A stretch of 64,000 bases of DNA from Candidatus Methanosphaera massiliense (lineage in GTDB: Archaea > Methanobacteriota > Methanobacteria > Methanobacteriales > Methanobacteriaceae). Position numbers and translations under genes: made by a program. Shown here one piece after another: positions 31,297 to 41,365 of this stretch. Where the stretch lies: the NCBI RefSeq assembly GCF_028890305.1, contig NZ_JARBXM010000001.1, positions 436,501 through 500,500 of the forward strand, read 5' to 3'. A model generated the notes under the pieces. The model was not told where the DNA came from. It worked only from the letters and a program-made list of their open reading frames with translations, and did no database searches. How positions within the stretch are numbered: the first letter of the stretch is position 1; every line of letters starts with the position of its first letter.

Positions 31297-32520
31297 ATGT
31301 ATAAAATTATAATAAATAACAAAAATAATGAACAAATTATAATAAAAACAAATTATGCATCAAGTTATGTTAAAAGAATGAAAGGGTTAATGTTTCAAGA
31401 AAACATTACCCCACTACTGTTCAAACAAAAAAATTCAAACAAGTACCTCTCAGCAATACACACTATGTTCATGAAAAAGACAATAGACATTCTCTACATA
31501 AATACAGAAGATAAGATAGAAGAAATGATAACATTACAGCCATGGAAGATACACATACCAAACAAATCAAATACAAAATACATAATTGAATTACCCGAAA
31601 ATACTATTAAAAAAAATAACATAACACTAAATAATAAGATAAAAGTCGTGAAAATCATGAAACTATTAAAAAATAATGATGAACATGTAAATAACAGCAT
31701 GATTGCACGCAGCACAATACAAACAGCCATGAATACTACGCGCGATAAATTAAATAGGGGAACATTTAAAGAAAATGAGTATGAAGTAGTACCTTTAACT
31801 ATTCAAGATAAGAGAATACCATCAGAATTTGATGGATATCGAATAGTACATTTAACAGATTTACATTTAGGTCAGTGGATAAATCAGAAAAAATTGGATG
31901 GAATTGTTAAATTAACAAACAAACAACACCCTGATTTAATAGTAATGACAGGAGATTACATGTCCTACCAGGCAGATAAATACATTCCACAATTAGAAGA
32001 AAGTCTAAAAAATCTCAAATCAAAGGATGCAACATTATCAGTACTAGGAAATCATGACCACTGGACAAATCCTGAAAAAATCAAAGAAGCACTGAAAAAA
32101 GACAATATAATAAACTTAGAAAATGAAGTATACACTATCACACGAAATAACAAGAAACTACAAATTGCAGGAGCTGACAGTGTAACTGTAGGAAAAGATG
32201 ATATAAAAAAGATAGAAAAACAGTTAGATAAAAATGCTCCAGCAATCATGTTAGTACATGAGCCAGACTTTGCAGATACAACAGCACAATTAGACCAATT
32301 CATACTGCAATTATCAGGACATAGTCATGGCGGACAAATAAGCATACCTAAAATTGGAACTCCTGTTAGAGGAAAGAATTTCATAAAATATCCAAAAGGA
32401 AAATACAAAGTAAAAAATATGATACAATACACTAGTAGTGGAGTAGGAACTAATACATTTTGGTTAAGAATAAACTGTCCCCCAGAAATAACAAAAATTA
32501 CCTTGAGGACAAAAGAATGA
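31297..32520 (+). CDS. DUF192 domain fused to a metallophosphoesterase
   Basis: This 407-residue protein joins two families. Residues 1-122 resemble DUF192 (KRMKGLMFQ, IHTMFMKKTIDILYI, PENTI). Residues 165-407 are a calcineurin-like phosphoesterase of the YkuE type with DLH (188-190), GD (219-220), GNHDH (251-255), VHEPD and GHSHGGQ, so all metal ligands are present. No ribosome site is seen before the first ATG, and none before an internal Met at 135, so a single fused product is most likely. The end overlaps the flavoprotein gene as ATGA. No signal peptide is evident; YkuE relatives usually have a membrane anchor. Confidence 0.82.
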   Translation: MYKIIINNKNNEQIIIKTNYASSYVKRMKGLMFQENITPLLFKQKNSNKYLSAIHTMFMKKTIDILYINTEDKIEEMITLQPWKIHIPNKSNTKYIIELPENTIKKNNITLNNKIKVVKIMKLLKNNDEHVNNSMIARSTIQTAMNTTRDKLNRGTFKENEYEVVPLTIQDKRIPSEFDGYRIVHLTDLHLGQWINQKKLDGIVKLTNKQHPDLIVMTGDYMSYQADKYIPQLEESLKNLKSKDATLSVLGNHDHWTNPEKIKEALKKDNIINLENEVYTITRNNKKLQIAGADSVTVGKDDIKKIEKQLDKNAPAIMLVHEPDFADTTAQLDQFILQLSGHSHGGQISIPKIGTPVRGKNFIKYPKGKYKVKNMIQYTSSGVGTNTFWLRINCPPEITKITLRTKE

Positions 32521-33227
32521 GAATAATATGGGCAATAACAGGAGCAGGACATCTTATAAAAGAAAGTATTGATGTACTAGAAAAGATAAGCGAAGAACAT
32601 GAAATAACAATAATAACAAGTAAAGCTGGAGAGGAAGTACTGCAATTATATGGGTATACTAACACGATAAATAATATAATCACTAAGAACAAGAATAATC
32701 AACTGATAAAAGATGAAGATCAGCAGTATAGTTATCCATTCTCTGGAAAGATAACAGAATACAAGTATGATTTAATAATAATAGCACCTGCAACAGCAAA
32801 CACAACAGCAAAAATAGTACATGGAATAGCAGATACACTTATAACCAATGTGGCAGCACAGTCAGGAAAAGGCAGAATACCTCTACTTATAATTCCAGTA
32901 GACCAGAAAGAAGGTCTGCTACAGACACAAATACCACCATACATAGATAAAAAATTATGTAAAAAACATGACCCCTGTTATGCTAACAGATATTGTCCGG
33001 AAGATGCTATACATCCACCGAAAATAGATGCTACAAAGTGCACAAGCTGTAAAAAATGTGAAAAAAAATGTCCAGAAAATGCAATAATAACTGATAAAAT
33101 CATAGAAATATACATAAGAAAAATAGATGCAGATAATGCTAAACATCTAAACAATATAGAAAATATAACAACATTAGAAAAACCAGAGGAAATACTAGAA
33201 AAAATAAGAAAAATGGAGAAAAATTAA
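32517..33227 (+). CDS. Archaeoflavoprotein/dihydromethanopterin reductase-like flavoprotein with ferredoxin domain
   Basis: This 236-residue protein starts with an HFCD-type flavoprotein domain (ITGAGHLIKES, APATANTTAKIVHGIADTLITN). It ends with cysteine motifs CKKHDPCYANRYCP and CTSCKKCEKKCP, enough for one or two [4Fe-4S] clusters. This resembles AfpA and the DmrX/DmrB dihydromethanopterin reductases of archaea. ATG 32517 follows GAGGAC and overlaps the previous stop. The precise reaction is undetermined. Its stop overlaps the end of the convergent phosphatase gene. Confidence 0.8.
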   Translation: MRIIWAITGAGHLIKESIDVLEKISEEHEITIITSKAGEEVLQLYGYTNTINNIITKNKNNQLIKDEDQQYSYPFSGKITEYKYDLIIIAPATANTTAKIVHGIADTLITNVAAQSGKGRIPLLIIPVDQKEGLLQTQIPPYIDKKLCKKHDPCYANRYCPEDAIHPPKIDATKCTSCKKCEKKCPENAIITDKIIEIYIRKIDADNAKHLNNIENITTLEKPEEILEKIRKMEKN

Positions 33228-35383
33228 TTCTCCACCTTATTCTCCCATGAATTTTTAATCTCTTTTTTGAAGAATTTATAAACATTCTCAGCGCCAATAA
33301 TAGGTTCGTTTAACTCCCAATTACTAGGATATAATATAAATGGTTCTTGCTGAGTACTGCCAGCACCACCATGACTACCAATTAACTCTTCAAATGCATA
33401 TACTTGGTCATTATATGAGTCATATTCACTGTTAACAAGAATATCTGGAACATGTTCAAAGCTATCTGTACGTTTTAAGTGACTGACGATGTTTTCACCA
33501 TATTTATCGAGAAAATGGTCACCAACATATTTATCATCATCCATGTAATAAACATCATCATTACATAAACAGATTGTTTCATATATAGCACTATGAACCA
33601 TTACAAATCCGATACCTGGATGTTTTGCTAAACCGCTTATAAGTCCGGGGAATGCATCTTCTATCTGTTCATATGTTAATCTAGTAGACCAGTCTGTGAA
33701 GTAGATTAAACCAAGATTTCCTGAAGCAAGTACAATTGTTTGAGCTTCTTCAATACTAACCTCATCATGGGGTAAATGTATGTCAAGACCTACCTCCTCT
33801 GCAATATCATTAAGTCTGTCAATAACTGGTTCACCATCAGTCAGTAATTCTTTTTTCCTTTTAATTTCAGTAATATATTTCTGATATACTTCATTATCAC
33901 TGAAATCCCTTATATGGTCTAGTGTATCATCAAAGGTATTATCAAGTTTATGTGTTAGTTTTCTTCTATTTTTTGAAGCATAATCCTTTAAGGAGAAATG
34001 TTCGATGAAGTGGTCATCGTTAGAGTGAAGTATACTGTGTATAGTAACACTCTCAGGAAGAAGTTCATCCACTAATTCTTTAAGAGAAATACCAAATTTT
34101 TGTTTAAATGTTGGTCCTTCTGATTGACCATGATCAGATAATACTATGAGATTATATTTACGTTTTGATGATTGAATTGCTTTTTCAAGGTAACTAAATT
34201 GTTTATCAATTTGACGAAGAGCATAAAAAGCATCATAATCACGAATACCTGAGTGATGAGCAATTTCATCATAGCCCATATATGTTGTATATACTGTATC
34301 ACGTTGTCCTGCGAAGATATCACCAATAAGAGTGAATGTTGATGCTTCTCTCATTACAACATTAGCCCCTGCACGACCAAAGAAGTACAAAAAACCTCTG
34401 AAAGATAATCTTGGTTTAATATTTCTTATTGGATGATATATTCTTGAACATAATTCCATGAACATATCCCATAAGAATAGGATTAGTACTCTTGCAATGA
34501 AATAGGGGTTAGAGTATACATAGTACCATGATTTTGAATAGAATCCCTTGATAGATCCTAGTTTACTAAATGTTAACAAGTAATCTGATGCATCACCTGA
34601 GAATAGATTACTTCTACTAGCACCATTATTTGATAATAATCCATTATGATTAGAGATACGTTCTTCTATCATTGTTGCATCACCAAATCCATTTGATGAT
34701 ACTAGTTTATTATTATTCTCTTTTTCAACCCATCGAAATGCTGGTATATTCTTATTATTACCATGAAGTATACCTGCCTGTGATGCTCCTGTTTGACTTG
34801 ATAAATCTGTCTCCCATTTAGTTAATTTATGTGTACCTTCATCAATCCATCTTTTTAACGTTGGCATATCTCCCCTGTCTATTGCTTGTTCTAGAATATT
34901 ACGAGCTAATCCATCAATTTCTAGGAAGATAAAACCATCTTTATCTGAAATATTTTTATTGTTGAATTCCATTTCCTTTTTAAGAACATAACGGTAATAT
35001 GTACTTGTCTCATCAACATTAAGTATAAATGAGAGTATTGAATTGATAATTCCTATAACTAGGGGTACTGTGAATATTGATGAACCGGTTATACTAAATT
35101 CCGGTATAAAAAAAGATAATAAAGATAATATAAATCCATCAAGAAGAAACGTACCTATACCTAACGTGAATACAATGAAACTCAGTGATATATATGAGAC
35201 TAGTGGCCATAATATAGCATTAGCAACTGCTAAGGTTAATAGAACTATAACGGCTGTTCTAAGATCAGGAATGTGCATTCCATCAAAATAAGGTGCTATA
35301 TTAAAGAATATATAAACTTCTAAAAAAAAGAAAAATATTAATTTAGCTATTCTGACAACTCGTTCTTTTAATAGTTTATCCAA
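33224..35383 (-). CDS. Membrane-anchored alkaline phosphatase-superfamily protein with N-terminal holin-like four-helix region
   Basis: Residues 1-125 form about four membrane helices resembling the phage-holin superfamily IV fold. From about 150 the protein is a phosphodiesterase/nucleotide-pyrophosphatase-like enzyme: EIDGL (first Asp), SSQTGASQAGILHG around the nucleophile, YDEIAHHSG, SDHGQSEG and SHGGAGS. The catalytic domain is 570 residues long. The start is TTG 35383 with GGAGG eight bases before it. It probably acts on nucleotides or lipid-linked phosphates at the membrane; the substrate is unknown. Confidence 0.8.
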   Translation of the reverse strand: MDKLLKERVVRIAKLIFFFFLEVYIFFNIAPYFDGMHIPDLRTAVIVLLTLAVANAILWPLVSYISLSFIVFTLGIGTFLLDGFILSLLSFFIPEFSITGSSIFTVPLVIGIINSILSFILNVDETSTYYRYVLKKEMEFNNKNISDKDGFIFLEIDGLARNILEQAIDRGDMPTLKRWIDEGTHKLTKWETDLSSQTGASQAGILHGNNKNIPAFRWVEKENNNKLVSSNGFGDATMIEERISNHNGLLSNNGASRSNLFSGDASDYLLTFSKLGSIKGFYSKSWYYVYSNPYFIARVLILFLWDMFMELCSRIYHPIRNIKPRLSFRGFLYFFGRAGANVVMREASTFTLIGDIFAGQRDTVYTTYMGYDEIAHHSGIRDYDAFYALRQIDKQFSYLEKAIQSSKRKYNLIVLSDHGQSEGPTFKQKFGISLKELVDELLPESVTIHSILHSNDDHFIEHFSLKDYASKNRRKLTHKLDNTFDDTLDHIRDFSDNEVYQKYITEIKRKKELLTDGEPVIDRLNDIAEEVGLDIHLPHDEVSIEEAQTIVLASGNLGLIYFTDWSTRLTYEQIEDAFPGLISGLAKHPGIGFVMVHSAIYETICLCNDDVYYMDDDKYVGDHFLDKYGENIVSHLKRTDSFEHVPDILVNSEYDSYNDQVYAFEELIGSHGGAGSTQQEPFILYPSNWELNEPIIGAENVYKFFKKEIKNSWENKVEN

Positions 35384-35412
35384 TTAAAAAACCTCCAGAA
35401 TAGTTAATTATA

Positions 35413-35448
35413 GAAAAAAAATGTTTTGGGAGATGTTATATATCTCCC
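35413..35448 (-). terminator. Terminator of glyA
   Basis: GGGAGAT (35428-35434) and ATCTCCC (35442-35448) form a perfect 7-bp stem with a 7-base loop directly after the glyA stop. On the minus strand it is followed by a U-run (35413-35421). Confidence 0.75.
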
Positions 35449-35463
35449 TGTTAATAGGATTAC

Positions 35464-36732
35464 TTAAAATTCTATGTAATCGTAAGCTTCGCATCCATCA
35501 TCAAAGGAGTAGTGAACTTTGGTGAAGTCTTGCATGAATTCTGTTACATCATCAGTTACATCTTTTCCATCAATTACTACTTGTTTAATGAATTCTGCTA
35601 CTTGACTCATTTCACTTTCTTTGAGTCCACGGTGTGTTAATTCTTGTGTACCTAATCTTAATCCTGATGGGTCATCACTGTTGTTTACATCGTCCCATGG
35701 GAGTAGGTTTTTGTTTAATATAATGTTGTTGTTTTGTAATGTTTTTGCCATGTCAGATACGTCACCGTATTCTCGTACATCCATAGCTACTTGGTGTGAT
35801 TCTGTGAATCCTTGTTCTTCGCATAATACATTGAAACCTAATTCGTATAAGTCTTGAGCTAATGCTTGAGCGTTTTTGATTGTTTGTTTTGCGTATGCTT
35901 CTCCGAATTCCATCATTTCTGCTGTTGCTATTCCTAAACCTGCTACGTGGTGTAGGTGATGGTTACTTACTAGACCGGGGAATACACAGTTATCAATTTT
36001 CTTGTGAAGTTCTTCTTTACATAAAATGATACCTCCCTGTGGTCCTGGGAATGTTTTGTGTGTACTTCCTGTTATAACATCAGCACCTTCTTTTACAGGG
36101 TCTTGGAATTGATTTCCAGCAATTAATCCTAGTACGTGTGCTCCATCATAGATTACTTTTGCTCCAACTTCTTGAGCTGCTTCGGATATTTCTTTTACAG
36201 GGTGTGGGAATAAGAATAAACTTCCACCAAGAACTATTGCTTTAGGTTCTTTATCTCTTATTTTTGCTTGTGCTTTATCAATGTCTACATTCATTATGTC
36301 TGTATCCATAGGTAGTGAGGATATTTTTAGTCCTCTTACACCAGCAGCACTAACTCCTGCGTGGCTGATGTGTCCTCCTTCTGGTACATTAATGGTTAGT
36401 ACTCTGTCACCAGGTTCAGTTAATGCAAAGAAACTTGCTAAATTTGCTACTACTCCAGATGTTGATTGTACGTTAGCATGATCTGCTCCAAATAACTTTT
36501 CTGATAAGTCAATTGTTATTTGTTCAATATCATCGATGTAGTCACATCCTTCATATTTTCTTTCACCTGGTAATCCTTCTGCATATCTGTGTGATAAATC
36601 AGAAGCCATTGCCTCTCTTACAGATCTACTAGTGATGTTTTCACTAGCAATTAAGTTTAAACTGTTTTTCATCCAATCGTGATGTTTTTTAGTTAAATTT
36701 TTAATCTCTTGTGCGTATTCCAAATTAGACAT
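35464..36732 (-). CDS. glyA: Serine hydroxymethyltransferase
   Basis: GlyA interconverts serine and glycine with a one-carbon carrier, tetrahydromethanopterin in methanogens. The PLP lysine lies in [14 protein letters not shown]. The N-terminal SLNLIASEN and [15 protein letters not shown] blocks are intact. At 422 residues it is full length. GGAGG precedes the ATG. It is the last gene before a strong terminator. Confidence 0.96.
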   Translation of the reverse strand: MSNLEYAQEIKNLTKKHHDWMKNSLNLIASENITSRSVREAMASDLSHRYAEGLPGERKYEGCDYIDDIEQITIDLSEKLFGADHANVQSTSGVVANLASFFALTEPGDRVLTINVPEGGHISHAGVSAAGVRGLKISSLPMDTDIMNVDIDKAQAKIRDKEPKAIVLGGSLFLFPHPVKEISEAAQEVGAKVIYDGAHVLGLIAGNQFQDPVKEGADVITGSTHKTFPGPQGGIILCKEELHKKIDNCVFPGLVSNHHLHHVAGLGIATAEMMEFGEAYAKQTIKNAQALAQDLYELGFNVLCEEQGFTESHQVAMDVREYGDVSDMAKTLQNNNIILNKNLLPWDDVNNSDDPSGLRLGTQELTHRGLKESEMSQVAEFIKQVVIDGKDVTDDVTEFMQDFTKVHYSFDDGCEAYDYIEF

Positions 36733-36970
36733 TAAATATATTCCTCCAAAATAGGTTTCAAGTATTAATTTAATTTTTATAAAACTAATTAAATCATCTG
36801 CTTTTATTTGATGATTTGTAAATTTACGTTTTGTAGTTAATAGATTACTCTATAGTATATGTTATATTATTTAGTATTATAATTAATTTATGTTAAAAAT
36901 AGTTTTTTATTAATGAAATTATATGATTTGCAATGAATTTGAAAAAATAGAGTAATTGATTTTTATTTAA

Positions 36971-37001
36971 TAAAAAGTAAAATAAGGGAAGAACTTCTTC
37001 C
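36971..37001 (-). terminator. Probable terminator of hdrA
   Basis: GGAAG-AACTT-CTTCC (36987-37001) can form a short hairpin about 25 bases after the hdrA stop on the minus strand. The downstream tract is rich in U (complement of 36971-36985). The stem is only five base pairs. Confidence 0.45.
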
Positions 37002-37025
37002 TCCTTTTTACTCTTGTTTAACAGC

Positions 37026-38978
37026 TTATTGGAAAGCTGCTTCGATTTGTGCGAATATTTGTTCGTTTTTGAAGTGTGCTTGGTTTAGTGCACCTGTTGG
37101 ACATGCTCCTACACATGTTCCACATCCTTTACATAATGCAACATTTACGTCACATTTACCATCAACGATGGAAAGAGCTCCAAATGGACATAATTCGATA
37201 CATATTTGACAACCACCACAGTTGTCTTTGTCTACTTCAGCAGTGATAGGTTCAATAGCTACTTCTCCTTTAATCATAGGAATTGCTGCTCTTGCTGCTG
37301 CACCAGAAGCTTGTGCTACTGTATCAGGAATATCTTTAGGACCTTGTGCTACACCAGCGAGGTAAATACCGTCTGTCATTGTGTCTACAGGTCTGAGTTT
37401 AGGATGAGCTTCCATGAAGAAACCGTCTGCACTTGCGGATAATCCTAATGTTTGTCTTAATTCTTCTTTACCAGCAGGAGGTACAAGTCCTACAGATAAT
37501 ACTACTAAATCATAAGTGAATGCGGTTGCTTTACCTAAGAGGGTATCTTCTGCACGTACTGTAATTGATTTATCTTCATTTTCGATAAGTTGTGCTGCTT
37601 TACCTCTGATAAATCTAATTCCGTATTTTTCTTGTGATGTTCTGTAGAATTCTTCGTAACCTTTACCGAATGCACGGATATCGATGTAGTATATTGTTAC
37701 TTCAGTATCTGGTTCGTGGTCAATACATAATTGTGCGTTTTTCATTGCGTACATACAACATACTCTTGAACAGTATGGGTTTCCAACTTTTTCGTCACGT
37801 GATCCTACACATTGGATGAAAGCAACTTTTTTAGGTGTTTCACCAGAGGATGGTTGAATTACGTGTCCTTGTGTTGGTCCAGATGCGTTTATGTATCTTT
37901 CAATTTGTAGACCAGTGATTACGTTTTCAGCTTGATCGAAGATGTATTCTTCTTTTAATGTTGGGTCGAATGGGTCGTAACCTGTTGCTACTACAATTGT
38001 ACCAACGTCTAATTCAACGTCTTCAGGTTGTTGATCGTGGTCAATTGCACCAATTTCACAAGCTTTATCACATAAGTGACATCCAATACAGTAATCGTCA
38101 TCGATTGTAGCTACAAGAGGTACTGCTTGTGGGAATGGAATGTATGCTGCTTTTACCATACCAGTTCCTTCATCGAAGTAGTTTGGCATTTCAATTGGAC
38201 ATGCTTCTTGACATACTCCACAACCGGTACATGCTTCTGCATCTACAAATCTTGCTTTTTTCTCTACTGTTACTTTGAAGTTTCCTATGTAACCATCTAC
38301 ATCTTTTACTTCAGAGTATGCTAATAATTCAATGTTAGGGTGTTTACCAGCATCTACCATTTTAGGTGCTAAAATACACATTGAACAGTCTAGTGTAGGG
38401 AATGTTTTATCTAATTGTCCCATTCTTCCACTTAAGGTTGGGTTTCTTTCTACTAAGTATGTTTTGAATCCCATGTCACCTAAATCAAGTGCTGTTTGGA
38501 TACCTGCAATACCTCCACCAATAACCATTGCGGTTTTTGTTACAGGTACTACTTCAGCTGTTAATGGGTTTAATAATCTTGCTTTTGCAATTCCCATACG
38601 TACTAAGTCTTTAGCTTTTTCTGTAGCTCCTTCTGGGTCATCTCCGTGTACCCATGAGTCTTGTTCTCTTAAGTTTACAAATTCAAATAAGAATTCGTTT
38701 AATCCTGCTTCTTTTACACATCTTCTGAATGTAGGTTCGTGTAAACGAGGACTACATGCTGCTACTACTACTCTGTTTAAGTTTAATTCTTTAATATCAT
38801 CTTGGATAAGTTTCTGTCCTGGGTCAGAACACATGTATTTGTATTCACGTGATACTGTAACGTCAGGAAGGTTTTCTGCATATTCTGCTACTGCTTTACA
38901 GTCTACTACACCACCAATGTTTACTCCACAGTGGCATACGTATACTCCTATACGTAATTCTTCATTATTATCTGCCAA
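37026..38978 (-). CDS. hdrA: CoB-CoM heterodisulfide reductase subunit A
   Basis: HdrA is the flavin subunit of the Hdr-Mvh complex, where electron bifurcation couples heterodisulfide reduction to ferredoxin reduction by H2. The 650-residue protein has the FAD motif [14 protein letters not shown], and four ferredoxin-type motifs: [35 protein letters not shown] and [12 protein letters not shown]. The N-terminal CHCGVNIGG block is also conserved. The start is TTG 38978, six bases after AGGTGA. HdrB, HdrC and Mvh genes are not here. Confidence 0.96.
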   Translation of the reverse strand: MADNNEELRIGVYVCHCGVNIGGVVDCKAVAEYAENLPDVTVSREYKYMCSDPGQKLIQDDIKELNLNRVVVAACSPRLHEPTFRRCVKEAGLNEFLFEFVNLREQDSWVHGDDPEGATEKAKDLVRMGIAKARLLNPLTAEVVPVTKTAMVIGGGIAGIQTALDLGDMGFKTYLVERNPTLSGRMGQLDKTFPTLDCSMCILAPKMVDAGKHPNIELLAYSEVKDVDGYIGNFKVTVEKKARFVDAEACTGCGVCQEACPIEMPNYFDEGTGMVKAAYIPFPQAVPLVATIDDDYCIGCHLCDKACEIGAIDHDQQPEDVELDVGTIVVATGYDPFDPTLKEEYIFDQAENVITGLQIERYINASGPTQGHVIQPSSGETPKKVAFIQCVGSRDEKVGNPYCSRVCCMYAMKNAQLCIDHEPDTEVTIYYIDIRAFGKGYEEFYRTSQEKYGIRFIRGKAAQLIENEDKSITVRAEDTLLGKATAFTYDLVVLSVGLVPPAGKEELRQTLGLSASADGFFMEAHPKLRPVDTMTDGIYLAGVAQGPKDIPDTVAQASGAAARAAIPMIKGEVAIEPITAEVDKDNCGGCQICIELCPFGALSIVDGKCDVNVALCKGCGTCVGACPTGALNQAHFKNEQIFAQIEAAFQ

Positions 38979-39096
38979 GTTAAATCACCTATTTAATTAA
39001 GACTATGCGTTCAAAATTTAGCTTTTTTTATTAAAAAAAATCTTTTAAAAAAATTTTGTTAACTATTAAAAATTTAACAAATTATATCCTATAATC

Positions 39097-39135
39097 TAAG
39101 TTAAGAAAACTTAATATTTAAACTTTTTTAAAGTT
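39097..39135 (-). promoter_or_regulatory. hdrA promoter region with two inverted repeats
   Basis: On the minus strand a TTTAAATA box (39115-39122) is bracketed by two perfect inverted repeats: AACTTT-TTT-AAAGTT (39121-39135) upstream and TAAGTT-AAGAA-AACTTA (39097-39113) downstream. They share the AAGTT half. The predicted start near 39090 gives a leader of about 110 bases. One of the repeats could instead belong to the end of the upstream AEC gene. Confidence 0.45.
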
Positions 39136-39190
39136 CGTTTAAAAACAAATTAATCTTGTTAATGATAAAAAAATAGAAAAAAAGAGAAGA

Positions 39191-40093
39191 TTATGTTAAA
39201 ACAGTTATAACACATGTTAATGATATTAAACTTAACAGAATATCTATAAATATACATGAACTCATAAGTTTATTATCTAATCCATATGTGATAGATAATA
39301 CTAAAGCAGTCATAGCTGTAGACATACCTGATTCTAATACAGCAACTTTAAATATTAATCCTGTAACATTTAAAGCACTTAAAGCTACAAATACTATTAT
39401 AGGTGCAATGACTAACCTAATTGCAGAAACAACAAGGGAATCACTGAGATAATCCTTAATACCTTTAAAGTCAATAGTTAAACCTAATGAAATCATTATT
39501 AAGGGTACTGTTGAATTAGCTAGATAAGTTAAAGCACTATTTAAAACATAACCATATTGAATATGGCCAATGTTAAATATTAATCCAAATATAACTGCCC
39601 ACAGTGGCATGAAACTTAAACCACTTTTAACTACTTCTTTACGGTCTCCACCAAATTGGCTGACGAGAACCATACCATACACTACAAATATTATTGATGT
39701 AGATAAGTCAAAGAAGATAGCATTTATTAATCCTTCATTACCAAATACACCTAAAGTAATTGGATAACCCACGAAACCAGTGTTCATCATTGCAGATGCA
39801 ATCATGAGGGTCCATGTTTTAATTTTAGAGTAACCTCTACTTTTACAGAATAAAAATGCAATTGTCATACATATTAAACTGACAATAATAGAAGTAATTG
39901 GTAATATAATCATATTAATACTAATATTAGCAGTGACTAAATTAGTAAAAATCAATGCAGGCATACTTACATTTATAACAATTTTTGATAACGTTGTACT
40001 GTCCTGTGCTTTAAGAATATCTACTCTTTTAAGAGCATATCCTAGAAATATCATTAACGTTGGAATCAATATAATTTCAATAGAACTTACCAT
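39191..40093 (-). CDS. AEC family transporter (auxin efflux carrier type)
   Basis: This 300-residue protein has about ten hydrophobic segments in two halves, with the family patterns IVINVSMPALIFTNLV near residue 40 and FVGYPITLGVFGNEGL near 110. Archaeal and bacterial members move organic acids or amino acids; the substrate here is unknown. GGAGG lies nine bases before the ATG. Confidence 0.85.
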   Translation of the reverse strand: MVSSIEIILIPTLMIFLGYALKRVDILKAQDSTTLSKIVINVSMPALIFTNLVTANISINMIILPITSIIVSLICMTIAFLFCKSRGYSKIKTWTLMIASAMMNTGFVGYPITLGVFGNEGLINAIFFDLSTSIIFVVYGMVLVSQFGGDRKEVVKSGLSFMPLWAVIFGLIFNIGHIQYGYVLNSALTYLANSTVPLIMISLGLTIDFKGIKDYLSDSLVVSAIRLVIAPIIVFVALSALNVTGLIFKVAVLESGMSTAMTALVLSITYGLDNKLMSSCIFIDILLSLISLTCVITVLT

Positions 40094-40399
40094 GTAACTT
40101 TGCCTCCATTTTATTTCTAAATATACTTTATCATAAAAAGTATTTATAAATTAAATTAAAATGAAAAATTTCCAATTTAAATCTTAAAAATAGTTTAAAA
40201 AATAAACATTATACTTAAAAAATACGTGAAAACGGTATTATGAACAATACAAATATAAATCAACTTAGAAAGTTACATATTTTGAATAATATACTATTAA
40301 AATTACTTCTTAATATAGAACATCATCTATTCTTTGAAAAATTAAATAATAAATGATAAAATTTGAATAAAAAAAGAGTAGTAAAAAAAGTTGATGTAA
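40094..40399. other. Spacer with AEC promoter and radA terminator
   Basis: This 306-base gene-free stretch carries a TTTATAAA box on the minus strand (about 40143-40150), followed by an imperfectly spaced inverted repeat ATACTTT-N7-AAAGTAT (40123-40143) ahead of the AEC gene. Its right end contains the radA terminator. The middle is A/T-rich with nothing recognisable. Confidence 0.5.
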
Positions 40400-40408
40400 T
40401 TAATCAAC
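40383..40408 (-). terminator. Terminator hairpin spanning the radA stop codon
   Basis: GTTGAT (40390-40395) and ATCAAC (40403-40408) pair across a loop that contains the radA stop (40400-40402). A U7 run follows on the minus strand (40383-40389). Confidence 0.65.
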
Positions 40409-41335
40409 TAATCCTTCTGTAGTTATTTTAAATACAGCTTCTCCTTCAGGTAAGTGAGGACTATCTACAAGACGAGCAATTCTTTTACCTGATAATCCTT
40501 TCTTAATTAATATACGATATGTTGATGCGTGACCTAAAACGTGTCCACCAACAGCTTTTGTTGGAGTACCAAAGAATGCATCCGGTTTAGATTGAACCTG
40601 GTTAGTTATTAATATAGCAACATTATATGTGTTTGCAATATTCTGTAATGTGTGTAAATGCTGGTTTAGTTTCTGCTGACGGGTAGCTAATGATTCACGT
40701 CCAACATATTCTGCTCTGAAATGAGCCATTAATGAATCTACAATAACAAGTTTAATATTAACTCCACTTTGTATTAATTCATTAATCTTATCAGCCATTA
40801 ACATTTGATGGCTACTATTAAATGCTCTTGCAACATGAATCTTCTTAAGAACCTCAGTAACATCAAGACCAAATCCTGTTGCAATTTGTTCTATCCTTTC
40901 TGGACGGAAAGTGTTTTCTGTATCAATAAATACTACTTCACCATCTAATCCTCCTTCTTCTTCTGGTAACTGTGTTGTTACAGATAGTTCATGTGATATT
41001 TGACTTTTACCTGAACCAAATTCACCATATACCTCTGTGATAGACTGAGTTTCTACTCCCCCACCGATTAATTCATCTAATCCTTTACTACCAGTAGTTA
41101 TTCTTCCCACATCTTCACGTCTTTCCATAACTTCATATGCTGTTTCAAAGTCTATTTTTTCTGCTTTACGTGCTGCTTCTATAACCTTTGCAGCTACACC
41201 TTCACCAATTTCTACTTTAACACTTAGCTCTTTTGGTGTTGCTGTTGCTAAACGCATCATATCTGCAAATCCGGCATCACGTAGTTTTTGTGCTGTTTTT
41301 TCTCCTACACTTGGTAGATCTTCTAATTCTGTCAT
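40400..41335 (-). CDS. radA: DNA repair and recombination protein RadA
   Basis: RadA is the archaeal Rad51/RecA recombinase that pairs homologous strands. The 311-residue protein has the N-terminal helix-hairpin-helix ([12 protein letters not shown]), Walker [10 protein letters not shown] at residues 104-112 and Walker [12 protein letters not shown]. No intein is present. AGAGGT precedes the ATG. It follows the RPA gene by 30 bases, so a recombinase and its single-strand-binding partner are co-transcribed. Confidence 0.96.
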   Translation of the reverse strand: MTELEDLPSVGEKTAQKLRDAGFADMMRLATATPKELSVKVEIGEGVAAKVIEAARKAEKIDFETAYEVMERREDVGRITTGSKGLDELIGGGVETQSITEVYGEFGSGKSQISHELSVTTQLPEEEGGLDGEVVFIDTENTFRPERIEQIATGFGLDVTEVLKKIHVARAFNSSHQMLMADKINELIQSGVNIKLVIVDSLMAHFRAEYVGRESLATRQQKLNQHLHTLQNIANTYNVAILITNQVQSKPDAFFGTPTKAVGGHVLGHASTYRILIKKGLSGKRIARLVDSPHLPEGEAVFKITTEGLVD

Positions 41336-41365
41336 TTACAATACCTCTTAATATTTAATAAATTT

